Of a stretch of 64,000 nt of DNA, positions 8,711 through 16,502 are shown in pieces (the stretch's first letter is position 1; every line of letters begins with the position of its first letter). This DNA is from Agromyces mediolanus (GTDB taxonomy: Bacteria; Actinomycetota; Actinomycetes; Actinomycetales; Microbacteriaceae). The notes under the pieces were generated by a model, which ran no database searches, was not told the DNA's origin, and saw only the letters and a list, made by a program, of their open reading frames with translations. The stretch lies in assembly GCF_023715325.1 (NCBI RefSeq), contig NZ_JAMBNX010000007.1:1-64000 (forward strand), written 5' to 3'. Made by a program: the position numbers and the translations under genes.

Positions 8711-10036
8711 GTGAGCACTGACGGCGTCCCCGAGCGGACCGGCAACAACCTCGACCCCTGGTATGCGAACTACGCCGAGCGAGCCGCCGGCTTCGCCGCA
8801 TCCGAGGTTCGAGCTCTGTTCGCCGTCGCGTCGCGGCCCGAAGTGGTCTCGCTCGCCGGCGGCATGCCGTTCGTTTCGGCGCTCCCCGAGGACCTCATCA
8901 CCTCCTCGATGGACCGAGTCATGCGTGAGCAGGGCCCGACCGCCCTCCAGTACGGCGGGGGAGCCGGCGTCCCGGCGCTCCGCGAGCACATCCTCGACGT
9001 CATGTCGTTGGAGGGCATCCGCGGGGCGTCCGTCGACGACGTCGTCACCTCGACGGGTTCGCAGCAGGCGCTCGACTTCGTCGCGAAGCTGTTCCTCGAC
9101 CCGGGCGACGTGGTGCTCGCCGAGGCTCCGTCGTACGTCGGCGCGCTCGGCGTGTTCCGCTCGTACCAGGCGGCGGTCGTGCACGTCGCGACCGACGACG
9201 ACGGGCTCATCCCGGAAGCCCTGCGCGAGACGATCGGCTTCCTGCGCAGCCAGGGTCGGCGCATCAAGTTCCTCTACACGATCCCGAACTTCCACAACCC
9301 GGCGGGAGTCACCCTCTCGGCCGAACGCCGCCCCGAGATCCTCGAGATCTGCCGTCAGAACGAGATCCTCGTCCTCGAGGACAATCCCTACGGTCTGCTG
9401 CACTTCGACGAGCCGGCGCCGAACGCGCTGCGCTCCATGGACCCCGAGGGCGTCATCTACCTCGGCTCCTTCTCGAAGACGCTCGCGCCCGGGTTCCGCG
9501 TGGGCTGGGCCCTCGCGCCGCACGCGATCCGCGAGAAGCTCATCCTCGCCGCCGAGTCGGCGATCCTCTCGCCATCCTCATTCAGCCAGCTCGTCGTGGC
9601 GGAGTACCTCTCCACAGCCGATTGGCGCGCACAGATCGACACCTTCCGCGGCGTCTACCGCGAGCGCAAGGACGCCATGATCGACGCCCTCGGTGAGCAC
9701 CTGCCGCAGCTGCGCTGGACGAATCCGAACGGCGGCTTCTACGTGTGGGTCACGATGCCGGACGTCCTCGACTCGAAGCAGATGCTGCCGCGCGCCGTGC
9801 GCGAACTCGTCGCCTACACGCCGGGAACCGCGTTCTTCGCCGACGGCCGCGGCCGGCACGCGATGCGGCTGTCCTACTGCTACCCGACGCCGGAGGCGAT
9901 CCGCCTCGGCATCCGCCGTCTCGCGACGGTCATCAACGGCGAGCTCGACCTCCTCGACACCTTCGCCGGCACCGGTACGCTGCAGCTGCCGCCGACGCCG
10001 GGAATCGAGTCCGCCCCGCCGAGCGACCTCAAGTAG
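8711..10036 (+). CDS. Fold-type I PLP-dependent aminotransferase (2-aminoadipate aminotransferase-like)
   Basis: A 441-residue class I/II aminotransferase. The PLP-binding lysine is Lys256 in GSFSKTLAPGFRVGW. The motifs TGSQQALDFV, IPNFHNPAGVTLS and LVLEDNPYG are those of the MocR/LysN-like aminotransferase branch, but there is no N-terminal GntR helix-turn-helix, so it is an enzyme rather than a MocR regulator. The substrate cannot be assigned. The GTG start at 8711 follows the family N-terminus; the ribosome binding site is weak. Its position between trxA and a D-Ala-D-Ala ligase is typical of Microbacteriaceae, but a link to D-alanine is not supported because D-amino acid transaminases usually belong to fold type IV. 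Confidence 0.85.
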   Translation: MSTDGVPERTGNNLDPWYANYAERAAGFAASEVRALFAVASRPEVVSLAGGMPFVSALPEDLITSSMDRVMREQGPTALQYGGGAGVPALREHILDVMSLEGIRGASVDDVVTSTGSQQALDFVAKLFLDPGDVVLAEAPSYVGALGVFRSYQAAVVHVATDDDGLIPEALRETIGFLRSQGRRIKFLYTIPNFHNPAGVTLSAERRPEILEICRQNEILVLEDNPYGLLHFDEPAPNALRSMDPEGVIYLGSFSKTLAPGFRVGWALAPHAIREKLILAAESAILSPSSFSQLVVAEYLSTADWRAQIDTFRGVYRERKDAMIDALGEHLPQLRWTNPNGGFYVWVTMPDVLDSKQMLPRAVRELVAYTPGTAFFADGRGRHAMRLSYCYPTPEAIRLGIRRLATVINGELDLLDTFAGTGTLQLPPTPGIESAPPSDLK

Positions 10037-10112
10037 CGCCGTAACCATATTGTCCGGTTCCATGGCCGCGGATGCCGCAGCCGACCTGATCCGATCGGAG
10101 AAACCCCAGATC

Positions 10113-11069
10113 ATGACCGAATCCGGAGCACTCACCGTCGTCGTCCTCGCGGGCGGCATCTCCCATGAGCGCGATGTGTCGCTGCGCTCCGGCCGCCGCG
10201 TCGCCGATGCGCTCACGGAGGCGGGTCACCGGGTCGTTCTTCGGGATCCGGATGCCTCGCTGTTGCCCTTCCTCGCCGAGCACCGGCCGGATGCGATCTT
10301 CCCCGCGTTGCACGGTTCGAGCGGTGAGGACGGCGCGCTCCTCGAGCTCCTCGCCGCCCTCGGCATCCCCGCTGTCGGCTCCGCGGCAGAGGCGGCGCGC
10401 CTGGCCTGGTCGAAGCCCGCCGCGAGCTCGATCGTGCAGGCGGCTGGTCTCCCGGTGCCGGAGTCGATCGTGCTGTCGCACGAATCGTTCCGCGAGCTCG
10501 GCGCGGCGAGCGTGCTCGAGGTCGTGCGGAACGCGCTGCCCGGCCCCCTCGTCGTGAAGCCGGCATCCGGCGGTTCGGCACAGGGCGTGACGGTCGTGAC
10601 CGAGCCGGATGGGCTTCCGCGCGCCATGGTCGAGGCGTTCACCTACGCGGACGTCGCCATCGTCGAGCAGCGCATCATCGGCACCGAGCTCGCCGTCTCG
10701 ATCGTCGACACGGGGGAGGGTCCGCGTGCCCTGCCGCCGGTCGAGATCGTGCCGACCGCCGGGGTCTACAGTTTCGACGCGCGGTACAACGCGGGTGAGA
10801 CCACGTTCTACGTGCCGGCTCGCTTGTCGCCCGAGGTGCTCGGCGAGGTGGAGGCTGTCGCGATCCGCGCGCATCTCGAACTCGGCCTTCGGGACATCTC
10901 CCGGGTCGATCTCATCGTCGACGACCGCGGCACGCCCTGGTTCCTCGAGGCGAACGTGCTCCCCGGACTCACCGAGACCTCGCTCCTGCCGCTCGCGGCC
11001 GAAGCCGCCGGTCTCGAAACGGCCGCACTGTACTCGGATCTCGTGCGCACCGCGATCGCTCGCGGCTGA
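10113..11069 (+). CDS. ddl: D-alanine--D-alanine ligase family ATP-grasp enzyme
   Basis: Joins two D-alanines for the peptidoglycan stem peptide in an ATP-dependent reaction. The N-terminal signature GGISHERDVSLRSG, the ATP-grasp segment PLVVKPASGGSAQGV and the C-terminal WFLEANVLPGLTETS are all present. At 318 residues from ATG 10113 (GGAG about 12 nt upstream) it is at the short end for the family; an in-frame ATG at 10062 would give 17 extra residues. It ends at a perfect hairpin terminator facing parB. Confidence 0.9.
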   Translation: MTESGALTVVVLAGGISHERDVSLRSGRRVADALTEAGHRVVLRDPDASLLPFLAEHRPDAIFPALHGSSGEDGALLELLAALGIPAVGSAAEAARLAWSKPAASSIVQAAGLPVPESIVLSHESFRELGAASVLEVVRNALPGPLVVKPASGGSAQGVTVVTEPDGLPRAMVEAFTYADVAIVEQRIIGTELAVSIVDTGEGPRALPPVEIVPTAGVYSFDARYNAGETTFYVPARLSPEVLGEVEAVAIRAHLELGLRDISRVDLIVDDRGTPWFLEANVLPGLTETSLLPLAAEAAGLETAALYSDLVRTAIARG

Positions 11070-11108
11070 CCCAGGCTCCGCCTCGTCGCGCACACTGCGG
11101 CCGAGCGC

Positions 11109-11146
11109 GAAACGGCCCGGTTTCGATGTCGAAACCGGGCCGTTTC
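11109..11146. terminator. Bidirectional terminator between ddl and parB
   Basis: A perfect 18-bp stem (left arm 11109-11126, right arm 11129-11146) around a 2-nt centre separates two convergent genes. The GAAAC at one end supplies a short T-run on either strand. Confidence 0.85.
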
Positions 11147-11214
11147 AGTTCGTCAGGAACGATCCTGCGGTCTCGATCGGCTGCTCCGGATCGCCGCGTT
11201 CGAGATCGTGACGC

Positions 11215-12198
11215 TCAGACGCCTTCGAGCTCTTCGCCAAGATCCGTGAGAATCCTGCGCAGGTCTTGAACCGTTGCGAAATCGATGCTGATCTGGCCCT
11301 TTCGGGCTCCAAGAGCGATCTTGACCCGGGTGTTCAGGCGATCGCCGAGCCGTACGGCGAGGTCATCGAGGAACTCCTGGCGCTTGCCGGCGGCCGGCTT
11401 GACACGATTCGGCTTCGGCGCGGACGCAGCGATCGCTTCGGCCTGCCGAACGGACAGATCTTCGTTGACGATCTTGTCGGCCAGCTTCTGCATGGACTCC
11501 GCATCGGGCATCGCGAGAATGGCCCGCGCGTGGCCGGCGCTCAGCACCCCGGCGGCAACCCTCAGCTGCACGGCCTCCGGCAGCTTGAGGAGACGGAGAG
11601 TGTTCGAGATCTGAGGTCGCGATCGTCCGATGCGGCTCGCGAGCTCTTCCTGTGTGATCGAGAAGTCGGCCAGAAGCTGCTGGTAAGCGGATGCCTCTTC
11701 GAGCGGGTTCAGCTGCGAGCGGTGCAGGTTCTCGAGCAGCGCGTCGCGGAGCATCGCGTCATCTGCGGTGTCTTTGACCACCGCGGGGATGGTCTCGAGG
11801 CCGGCCGCTTTCGTGGCACGAAGTCGCCGCTCGCCCATGACGAGCTCGTACTTGCCCGCGTCGGTGGGGTGGGGGCGCACCACGATCGGCTGCAGGACGC
11901 CGAACTCTCGGATGCTGTGGACCAGCTCGGCGAGGTCTTCCGCGTCGAAGACGCTACGAGGCTGGTTCGCGTTCGGAACGATCGTGTTCGGATCGAGCCG
12001 AGCGAGACGAGCACCCGGAACCGTCAGGAGTCCCTCCGCAGAGGCGGCCTGTTCGACCGCCCCAATGGCGGTGGCTTTCGAGCTTTCAGACGAGTCGGGG
12101 AAGAAGACGTCGACGGGACGATTCGCCTTCGGCGCTTCGTCACCAGTGGGAATCAGTGCGCCGATTCCGCGTCCGAGTCCGGTGCGCTTGCTCGCCAT
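11215..12198 (-). CDS. parB: Chromosome partitioning protein ParB
   Basis: A 327-residue CTP-dependent clamp that loads at parS and spreads along DNA. It starts with MASKRTGLGRGIGALIP, typical of actinobacterial ParB. The N-domain has the PNANQPRSVF box and the GERRLRATKAAG nucleotide-binding box, followed by a central helix-turn-helix (SITQEELASRIGRSRPQISN) and a C-terminal dimerisation domain. Its ATG abuts the parA stop (1-bp overlap at 12198), so the two are co-translated. Its targets, the parS sites, lie within 5 kb upstream. Confidence 0.97.
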   Translation of the reverse strand: MASKRTGLGRGIGALIPTGDEAPKANRPVDVFFPDSSESSKATAIGAVEQAASAEGLLTVPGARLARLDPNTIVPNANQPRSVFDAEDLAELVHSIREFGVLQPIVVRPHPTDAGKYELVMGERRLRATKAAGLETIPAVVKDTADDAMLRDALLENLHRSQLNPLEEASAYQQLLADFSITQEELASRIGRSRPQISNTLRLLKLPEAVQLRVAAGVLSAGHARAILAMPDAESMQKLADKIVNEDLSVRQAEAIAASAPKPNRVKPAAGKRQEFLDDLAVRLGDRLNTRVKIALGARKGQISIDFATVQDLRRILTDLGEELEGV

Positions 12199-14375
12199 CA
12201 GTGGTGCTCCTTGTTCGATGCGCCGGCCTTTGCGGCGCCCCGCTTTGCGATCTCCGCGGCCGCCTCACGATACGAGAGGGAGCCGGTGGACCCGAAGTCG
12301 TAGCTGATCACGCTCTGGCCGTAGCTCGGCGCTTCGGAGACGCGAACGGAGCGCGGGATGATCGTCTGCAGGGTCTGGGTGGGGAAGTGGTTGCGCACCT
12401 CCTGCGCGACCTGCTGTGCGAGGTTCGTGCGGGAGTCGTACATGGTGAGCAGGATCGTCGAAAGCCGCAGTTCCGGGTTCAGGTGCTTTTCGATCAGCTC
12501 GATGTTGCTGAGCAGCTGCGAGAGTCCCTCGAGGGCGTAGTACTCGCACTGAATCGGGATCAGGACTTCCCGCGCCGCGACGAAGGCGTTGATCGTGAGC
12601 AACCCCAGCGACGGCGGGCAATCGATGAAGACGTAGTCGTATGGGCGCTCCATGGTCGCGAGGTGAGCGTCGAGGGCACGCCGCAGCCGCTGTTCCCGCG
12701 CAACCAGGGAGACGAGTTCGATCTCGGCGCCCGCAAGATGGATGGTCGCGGGCACGCAGTCGAGCATTTCGTGCTCGGTGGAGGACCGGATGACTTCGCT
12801 GAGTGCGAGGTCTGACACGAGGACCTCATACACGCTGCGCTGTTCGGAGCGGTGGTCGACCCCCAGCGCGGTCGAGGCGTTGCCCTGCGGATCGAGGTCG
12901 ATCACGAGCACCTTGGCACCAGCCCGAGCCAGCGCAGCGGCGAGGTTGACGGCCGTGGTCGTCTTGCCGACGCCACCCTTCTGGTTCGAGATCGTGAGCA
13001 CCCGAGTCTGCGGGGGAAGCGGGAGCACCGCCTCTTCAAGTGCGATCCGACGTCGGGTCTCGTCGGCCAATGCGTCTGCCAGGGGAGTTCCTCCAGAGAT
13101 GATCGATGTTTCACGTGAAACATCGCGGGTGGTGGTCGGCTCAGCGCCGTCCACGGTGTGGTCGTCAAGGGCCTCGAGGATCTCAGCGCCGTCCGGACGG
13201 GCGGGCTCGACAGGCACGATCATCGAAGCAGGTGCGGCCTCGCTGCCGCTCGCCTCTGACGCGGCATCGACGACGGCGTCTGGAACACGCACGGGCGCGG
13301 GACCCAGGCTTCGATCGAGCGCGCCGGAGATCGCGAGTCTGAGCTGCTCGGTGTTGGTCGTAGGTCCAGTATGCAGATCGGCGTCGCCACTCCCACTCGA
13401 CTCGGATGCCTCGTCGAGCGCGGCTTCGTCGTCGATGTCCTCGCCGACGGGAGCGACGTCGCGCTCGACTTCGTCGGCGGTGACGTTCGGCTCAGGGGCT
13501 TCCTGTGTCTGGGGAGCGGGGGCCACCGCCGCCTGCGTGGGAGGGGCCGGAGCGACCCCGGCCTGCGTCGGGGGAGTGGGAGCGACCGCCGCCTGCGTGG
13601 GAGGGGCCGGAGCGACCCCGGCCTGCGTCGGGGGAGTGGAAGCGACCCCGGCCTGCGTCGGGAGAGTGGGAGCGACCGTCACCTGCGTCGGCGGAGTCGG
13701 AGCGACCGTCGCCTGCGTGGCAGCACGAGGCGCCGAGTCCGGCGTGCCGGACGCTTCGTCCTCTGCGCCCGATCGAGGAGCAACCGATCCCTCGGAGGAC
13801 CCCATCGGTGTGGAACCCGGAATCTGCGCCGCAGTCGAGCCGAGCTCGGGCGGTACCGACCCTTCTGCGTTCGACACGGCCTCGCCGCCAGGCGCCGAGG
13901 AGGGGTTCGCCGCGCGCGGCTGCAGCGACTCGACCGTGTCGACCGCGGCATCGCCGACGATCTCACGGATGATGTCCTCGAGCATCGGGTCTGCAGACTG
14001 CCGAGGAGGGGCGGGAAGCTGGCCGGCAGCAGTGTCGTCTGCAAGCGCAGCCGCGGTCACTGCATCCCAATCGACGCGAGGCTGAAGGCTCTTCGGTACA
14101 TCAGACGACGCGGGGGAGACCCCACCCGCAACCGGTTGAGCCAAGTCGGGCCCTTGTCGCTCGGCGTGCTGCGCATCGGAGACACTCGAAGATGCGGAAT
14201 CGGCCCCGTCGTCGGCAGCAGCAGCTTCGCGAATCGGATCGCCCTCATCATGGAGAAGCCCCGACGCGTCGGCTACCGGGGGAGCGGGGTGTTCCAGCTG
14301 ACCGTCATGATCGTCATGCTGGCCGTCGGCGTGGGTGCGGCGACGGAACCAGCCGCGACCCCCGCTTTGTGCCAT
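12198..14375 (-). CDS. parA: ParA partition ATPase with a long disordered N-terminal extension
   Basis: The last ~270 residues are a normal ParA/Soj Walker ATPase: deviant Walker A KGGVGKTTTAVN starting at residue 466, then DLDPQGNAS and FIDCPPSLGLLTINA. It drives segregation of ParB-parS complexes. Unusually, about 450 residues rich in Ala, Asp, Glu, Pro, Ser and Thr precede this core. They include seven or more 10-residue PPTQAGVAPA-like repeats (DNA 13501-13730) and two helix-like stretches (LQPRVDWDAVTAAALADD; MLEDIIREIVGDAAVDTVES). A parS site is translated in frame as DVSRETS about 45 residues before the ATPase core. I chose ATG 14375 because GGGAG lies 9 nt upstream. The frame runs on to 14549, but that start lies inside another parS. 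A later internal start cannot be excluded. Confidence 0.85.
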   Translation of the reverse strand: MAQSGGRGWFRRRTHADGQHDDHDGQLEHPAPPVADASGLLHDEGDPIREAAAADDGADSASSSVSDAQHAERQGPDLAQPVAGGVSPASSDVPKSLQPRVDWDAVTAAALADDTAAGQLPAPPRQSADPMLEDIIREIVGDAAVDTVESLQPRAANPSSAPGGEAVSNAEGSVPPELGSTAAQIPGSTPMGSSEGSVAPRSGAEDEASGTPDSAPRAATQATVAPTPPTQVTVAPTLPTQAGVASTPPTQAGVAPAPPTQAAVAPTPPTQAGVAPAPPTQAAVAPAPQTQEAPEPNVTADEVERDVAPVGEDIDDEAALDEASESSGSGDADLHTGPTTNTEQLRLAISGALDRSLGPAPVRVPDAVVDAASEASGSEAAPASMIVPVEPARPDGAEILEALDDHTVDGAEPTTTRDVSRETSIISGGTPLADALADETRRRIALEEAVLPLPPQTRVLTISNQKGGVGKTTTAVNLAAALARAGAKVLVIDLDPQGNASTALGVDHRSEQRSVYEVLVSDLALSEVIRSSTEHEMLDCVPATIHLAGAEIELVSLVAREQRLRRALDAHLATMERPYDYVFIDCPPSLGLLTINAFVAAREVLIPIQCEYYALEGLSQLLSNIELIEKHLNPELRLSTILLTMYDSRTNLAQQVAQEVRNHFPTQTLQTIIPRSVRVSEAPSYGQSVISYDFGSTGSLSYREAAAEIAKRGAAKAGASNKEHH
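13108..13121. promoter_or_regulatory. parS: parS site inside parA
   Basis: Perfect GTTTCACGTGAAAC core, part of a 20-bp perfect palindrome (13105-13124). It is read in the parA frame as DVSRETS. Confidence 0.95.
13501..13730 (-). repeat. 30-bp in-frame tandem repeat in parA
   Basis: About 7.5 copies of a 30-bp unit (for example starting at 13531, 13561, 13591, 13621, 13651 and 13681) encode 10-residue units such as PPTQAGVAPA and PPTQAAVAPT. Two unit variants alternate. Confidence 0.92.
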
Positions 14376-14533
14376 ATGGCGTGACTCCCGAAACTCGATC
14401 TCGTACCCATCAATCGGCCGGCGTTGAAGCTCAACGACGACCCTCCCAAGCCTAACCGTCTGCGCCCCCGCCAGGGAGGTGAAGGGTGGGATTGTGAGCA
14501 GCCCAGGGCAATTGTGGACAGATGCGGACGAGC

Positions 14534-14547
14534 GTTTCACGTGAAAC
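14534..14547. promoter_or_regulatory. parS: parS site
   Basis: Perfect GTTTCACGTGAAAC, about 160 bp upstream of the parA start. Confidence 0.95.
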
Positions 14548-14745
14548 ATCTGAACCGCCTGCTTGTCGATGGATGCGACCTTCCCCGGGACGGGATCTCG
14601 TGCAGTCCCCTCTGGCTATCCGACGAGCCTTCGCGCCGACGAACGTGAGGTAGCCGGGCCCGAACCACCGGCCGGTACGGGCGACGGTCGGTGCACGCGA
14701 ACGCACTGCTCCACGCCCGCTCACGAGAAGCGATCGCTGGCTGAT

Positions 14746-14759
14746 GCTTCACGTGAAAC
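14746..14759. promoter_or_regulatory. parS: Degenerate parS site (13/14)
   Basis: GCTTCACGTGAAAC has one mismatch to the perfect core and marks the start of the first 222-bp-type unit. Confidence 0.8.
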
Positions 14760-14971
14760 GCCCGGTTCCCCCCTCTCGCCCGGAGATGCCACCCTCCTGG
14801 CGGCAGGCTCGCCCACGCCGATTGGATCTGGCACCAAGGAACCCGAACGACCAGCGCGAGGCAGACCCCCCACGGATCGTGGGCGAGAGCGGACGGCAAT
14901 AGCTGGCCCAACACCGGCGCCCGCCGCCCGTAGGGTTCGCGCCCACTCACGCGAAAGCACCGCCAGGTGAT

Positions 14972-14985
14972 GTTTCACGTGAAAC
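14972..14985. promoter_or_regulatory. parS: parS site (repeat unit 2)
   Basis: Perfect GTTTCACGTGAAAC, preceded 26 bp upstream by a CTCACGCGAAAGC motif (14946-14958). Confidence 0.95.
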
Positions 14986-15193
14986 GCCCGAAGGCCCACT
15001 CTTGCCAGGAGCCCCCCTCCTGACGGAGAGCTCGCATACGCCGGACTGGATCTGCACCAGGAACCCGGGCGACGAGCGCGAGGCAGGCCCCCACGAGTCG
15101 TGGGTGACAGCGGACGGCAACAGCTGGCCCAACACCGGCGCCCGCCGCCCGTCGGGTTCGCGCCCGCTCACGCGAAAGCCAGCGCCAGATGAG

Positions 15194-15207
15194 GTTTCAC
15201 GTGAAAC
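15194..15207. promoter_or_regulatory. parS: parS site (repeat unit 3)
   Basis: Perfect GTTTCACGTGAAAC exactly 222 bp from the previous site, with the accessory motif at 15166-15179. Confidence 0.95.
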
Positions 15208-15415
15208 GCCCGAAGGCCCGCTCTTGCCACGAGCTGCCCTCTTTCAGGCGGGGAGGTCGCCCACGCCAGACTGGATCTGCACCAGGACCCCGGACGACAA
15301 ACTCGAGGCAGACCACATGAGCCGAAGGCGAGAGCGGACGGCAACGGCTGCCCCACACTTGCGGCCGCCGCCCGTAGGGTTCGCGCCCGCTCACGCGAAA
15401 GCATCGCCAGGTGAT

Positions 15416-15429
15416 GTTTCACGTGAAAC
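15416..15429. promoter_or_regulatory. parS: parS site (repeat unit 4)
   Basis: Perfect GTTTCACGTGAAAC exactly 222 bp from the previous site, with the accessory motif at 15389-15402. Confidence 0.95.
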
Positions 15430-15813
15430 GCCCGAAGGCCCACTCTTGCAAGAGCTGCCCTCCTCCTGACGGGCAGATCGCGCACCAGGAAGACGGGGGA
15501 CGAGCGCGAGGCAGACCTCATGAGCCGAGGGCAAGAGCGGGTGGCGATAGATCGCCCACACCCGCGCCCGCCGGCCCGACGCGAACCTGTCGCTGGGCAG
15601 CCTCGAGGAAGGGTTGACCGTCGCCGATCGCCAGTCAGCGCTCCAATCTCGGCGGCGCACTCGCATGCTCTGCTCGTGATCGGCGAGCGAGGTCCACGCT
15701 GACCAGCGCCAGGCAGGCCCCCTACCGAGAACCACCACCCAGCTCCCGAGCACAGGATCGGTCAGTGTCCGCAAGCGGCCGAGCAAGCAATGCGAAGGAG
15801 GGGCCGGTGTGGT

Positions 15814-15827
15814 GTTTCACGTGATAT
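15814..15827. promoter_or_regulatory. parS: Degenerate parS site (12/14)
   Basis: GTTTCACGTGATAT has two mismatches in the right half only. Confidence 0.6.
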
Positions 15828-16007
15828 GTCTGCACGCCGCCACGAACGTGTGGTGATCGTGGTGCCGGCCACGGCTTTCGGAGTCGCTCGCCGAAGCACC
15901 GGGCACTCGTCGGGGGACACCGAGTTCCCCCCTCCCGCCCTCAACGCGAATCAGCGCACCGCGGCCAGTCACTCCTCCGGGCGCACGAGAGTGACCAGGG
16001 CCACCAC

Positions 16008-16021
16008 GTTTCACGTGAAAC
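16008..16021. promoter_or_regulatory. parS: parS site
   Basis: Perfect GTTTCACGTGAAAC outside the 222-bp repeat block. Confidence 0.95.
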
Positions 16022-16040
16022 GCATGCTGGCTGGCGCCCC

Positions 16041-16140
16041 AACCTCCCGCGCCACCCCGGCCAGCCGCGCCACCCCAGCCGCCCCAGCCACCCCAGCCGC
16101 CCAGCCGCCCCAGCCACCCACGCCGCCCAGCCACCCGCAC
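16041..16140. repeat. CCAGCC/CACCC low-complexity tract
   Basis: An irregular run of CCAGCCGCCC and CCAGCCACCC units between two parS sites. The strand asymmetry (almost G-free on the plus strand) is striking. Its minus-strand reading gives Gly/Trp-rich nonsense, so it is not taken as coding. Confidence 0.75.
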
Positions 16141-16370
16141 CGCTCCAGCACAAGAATGACCAACGACGCCACCGCAACCCCCACGGAACGAAGACGCGGC
16201 AGGCCAAGCAGGGCAGTGCGGTAGCAGCTGAAACGCGCACGCGAAGACCCGCTCCCGCATTCCGACGCAGCCAGGCGGCGAACTCCGCCTCCTGACTACC
16301 GCACCCATGGACGAGAGCGCCCGACGCCGCGGCATCGGCACAGCTACCCACTCCAGCGCGGACTAGAACC

Positions 16371-16384
16371 GTTTCACGTGAAAC
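16371..16384. promoter_or_regulatory. parS: parS site
   Basis: Perfect GTTTCACGTGAAAC about 120 bp downstream of the rsmG stop. Confidence 0.95.
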
Positions 16385-16502
16385 CCTCGGCCACGCCGCA
16401 CCACGCACGCATCCACCCGCCCGCCGAGACCGCTTGACGGCGGTCCAACGAACCCTCTCCGCACACAGCACGGCAGAGCAATGGGGGAGTGGCTCGCTCG
16501 GA

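Larger units (their letters stand above)
14719..15600. repeat. Tandem ~222-bp repeat units carrying parS
   Basis: Units begin at the parS-like sites 14746, 14972, 15194 and 15416; spacings are 226, 222 and 222 bp. Shared blocks include CGCCCGAAGGCCC after parS, a mid-unit GGATCTG.ACCAGGA block, GAGCGCGAGGCAG, and GGTTCGCGCCC before the next unit. Each unit ends with a degenerate parS-like motif GCTCACGCGAAAGC about 27 bp before the canonical parS. The fourth unit diverges after about 15560. Confidence 0.9.
14376..16502. other. Gene-free centromere region between parA and rsmG
   Basis: About 2.1 kb with no convincing gene. The open frames in it are overlapping, Arg/Ser/Pro-rich, start or pass through parS palindromes, and repeat each other because the DNA is repetitive. 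It holds six perfect and two degenerate parS sites, four ~222-bp repeat units and a CCAGCC-rich low-complexity tract. With the parS in parA (13108) and at rsmG (17146), it forms a 4.05-kb ParB-loading platform about 3-7 kb from dnaA. Confidence 0.85.

Noticed and set aside
8711..10036. Annotation as a MocR-type regulator
   Set aside because: The protein lacks the GntR-like helix-turn-helix domain and begins directly with the aminotransferase fold.
13501..13730. CRISPR array
   Set aside because: The 30-bp units are contiguous, have no spacers, keep the parA frame, and no cas genes are present.
12742..14085. A 447-codon plus-strand ORF opposite parA
   Set aside because: Its Ser/Ala/Gly-rich sequence mirrors the parA extension codons. 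The minus-strand reading has the ParA core and the ribosome binding site.
14376..14549. Upstream extension of parA starting MFHVKR
   Set aside because: The ATG is created by the parS palindrome. ATG 14375 has a proper GGGAG ribosome binding site and begins the more protein-like sequence.
14719..15600. CRISPR-like or insertion-sequence repeats
   Set aside because: Units of ~222 bp are directly contiguous, contain no transposase and are marked by parS, so a duplicated centromere explains them better.
14537..15786. Series of similar minus-strand ORFs between parA and rsmG, several reading MSGREP...GRR and containing FHVKH
   Set aside because: They look alike only because they read the same 222-bp DNA repeats. 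FHVKH is the translation of parS, they overlap each other, and their composition is Arg/Ser/Pro-rich.
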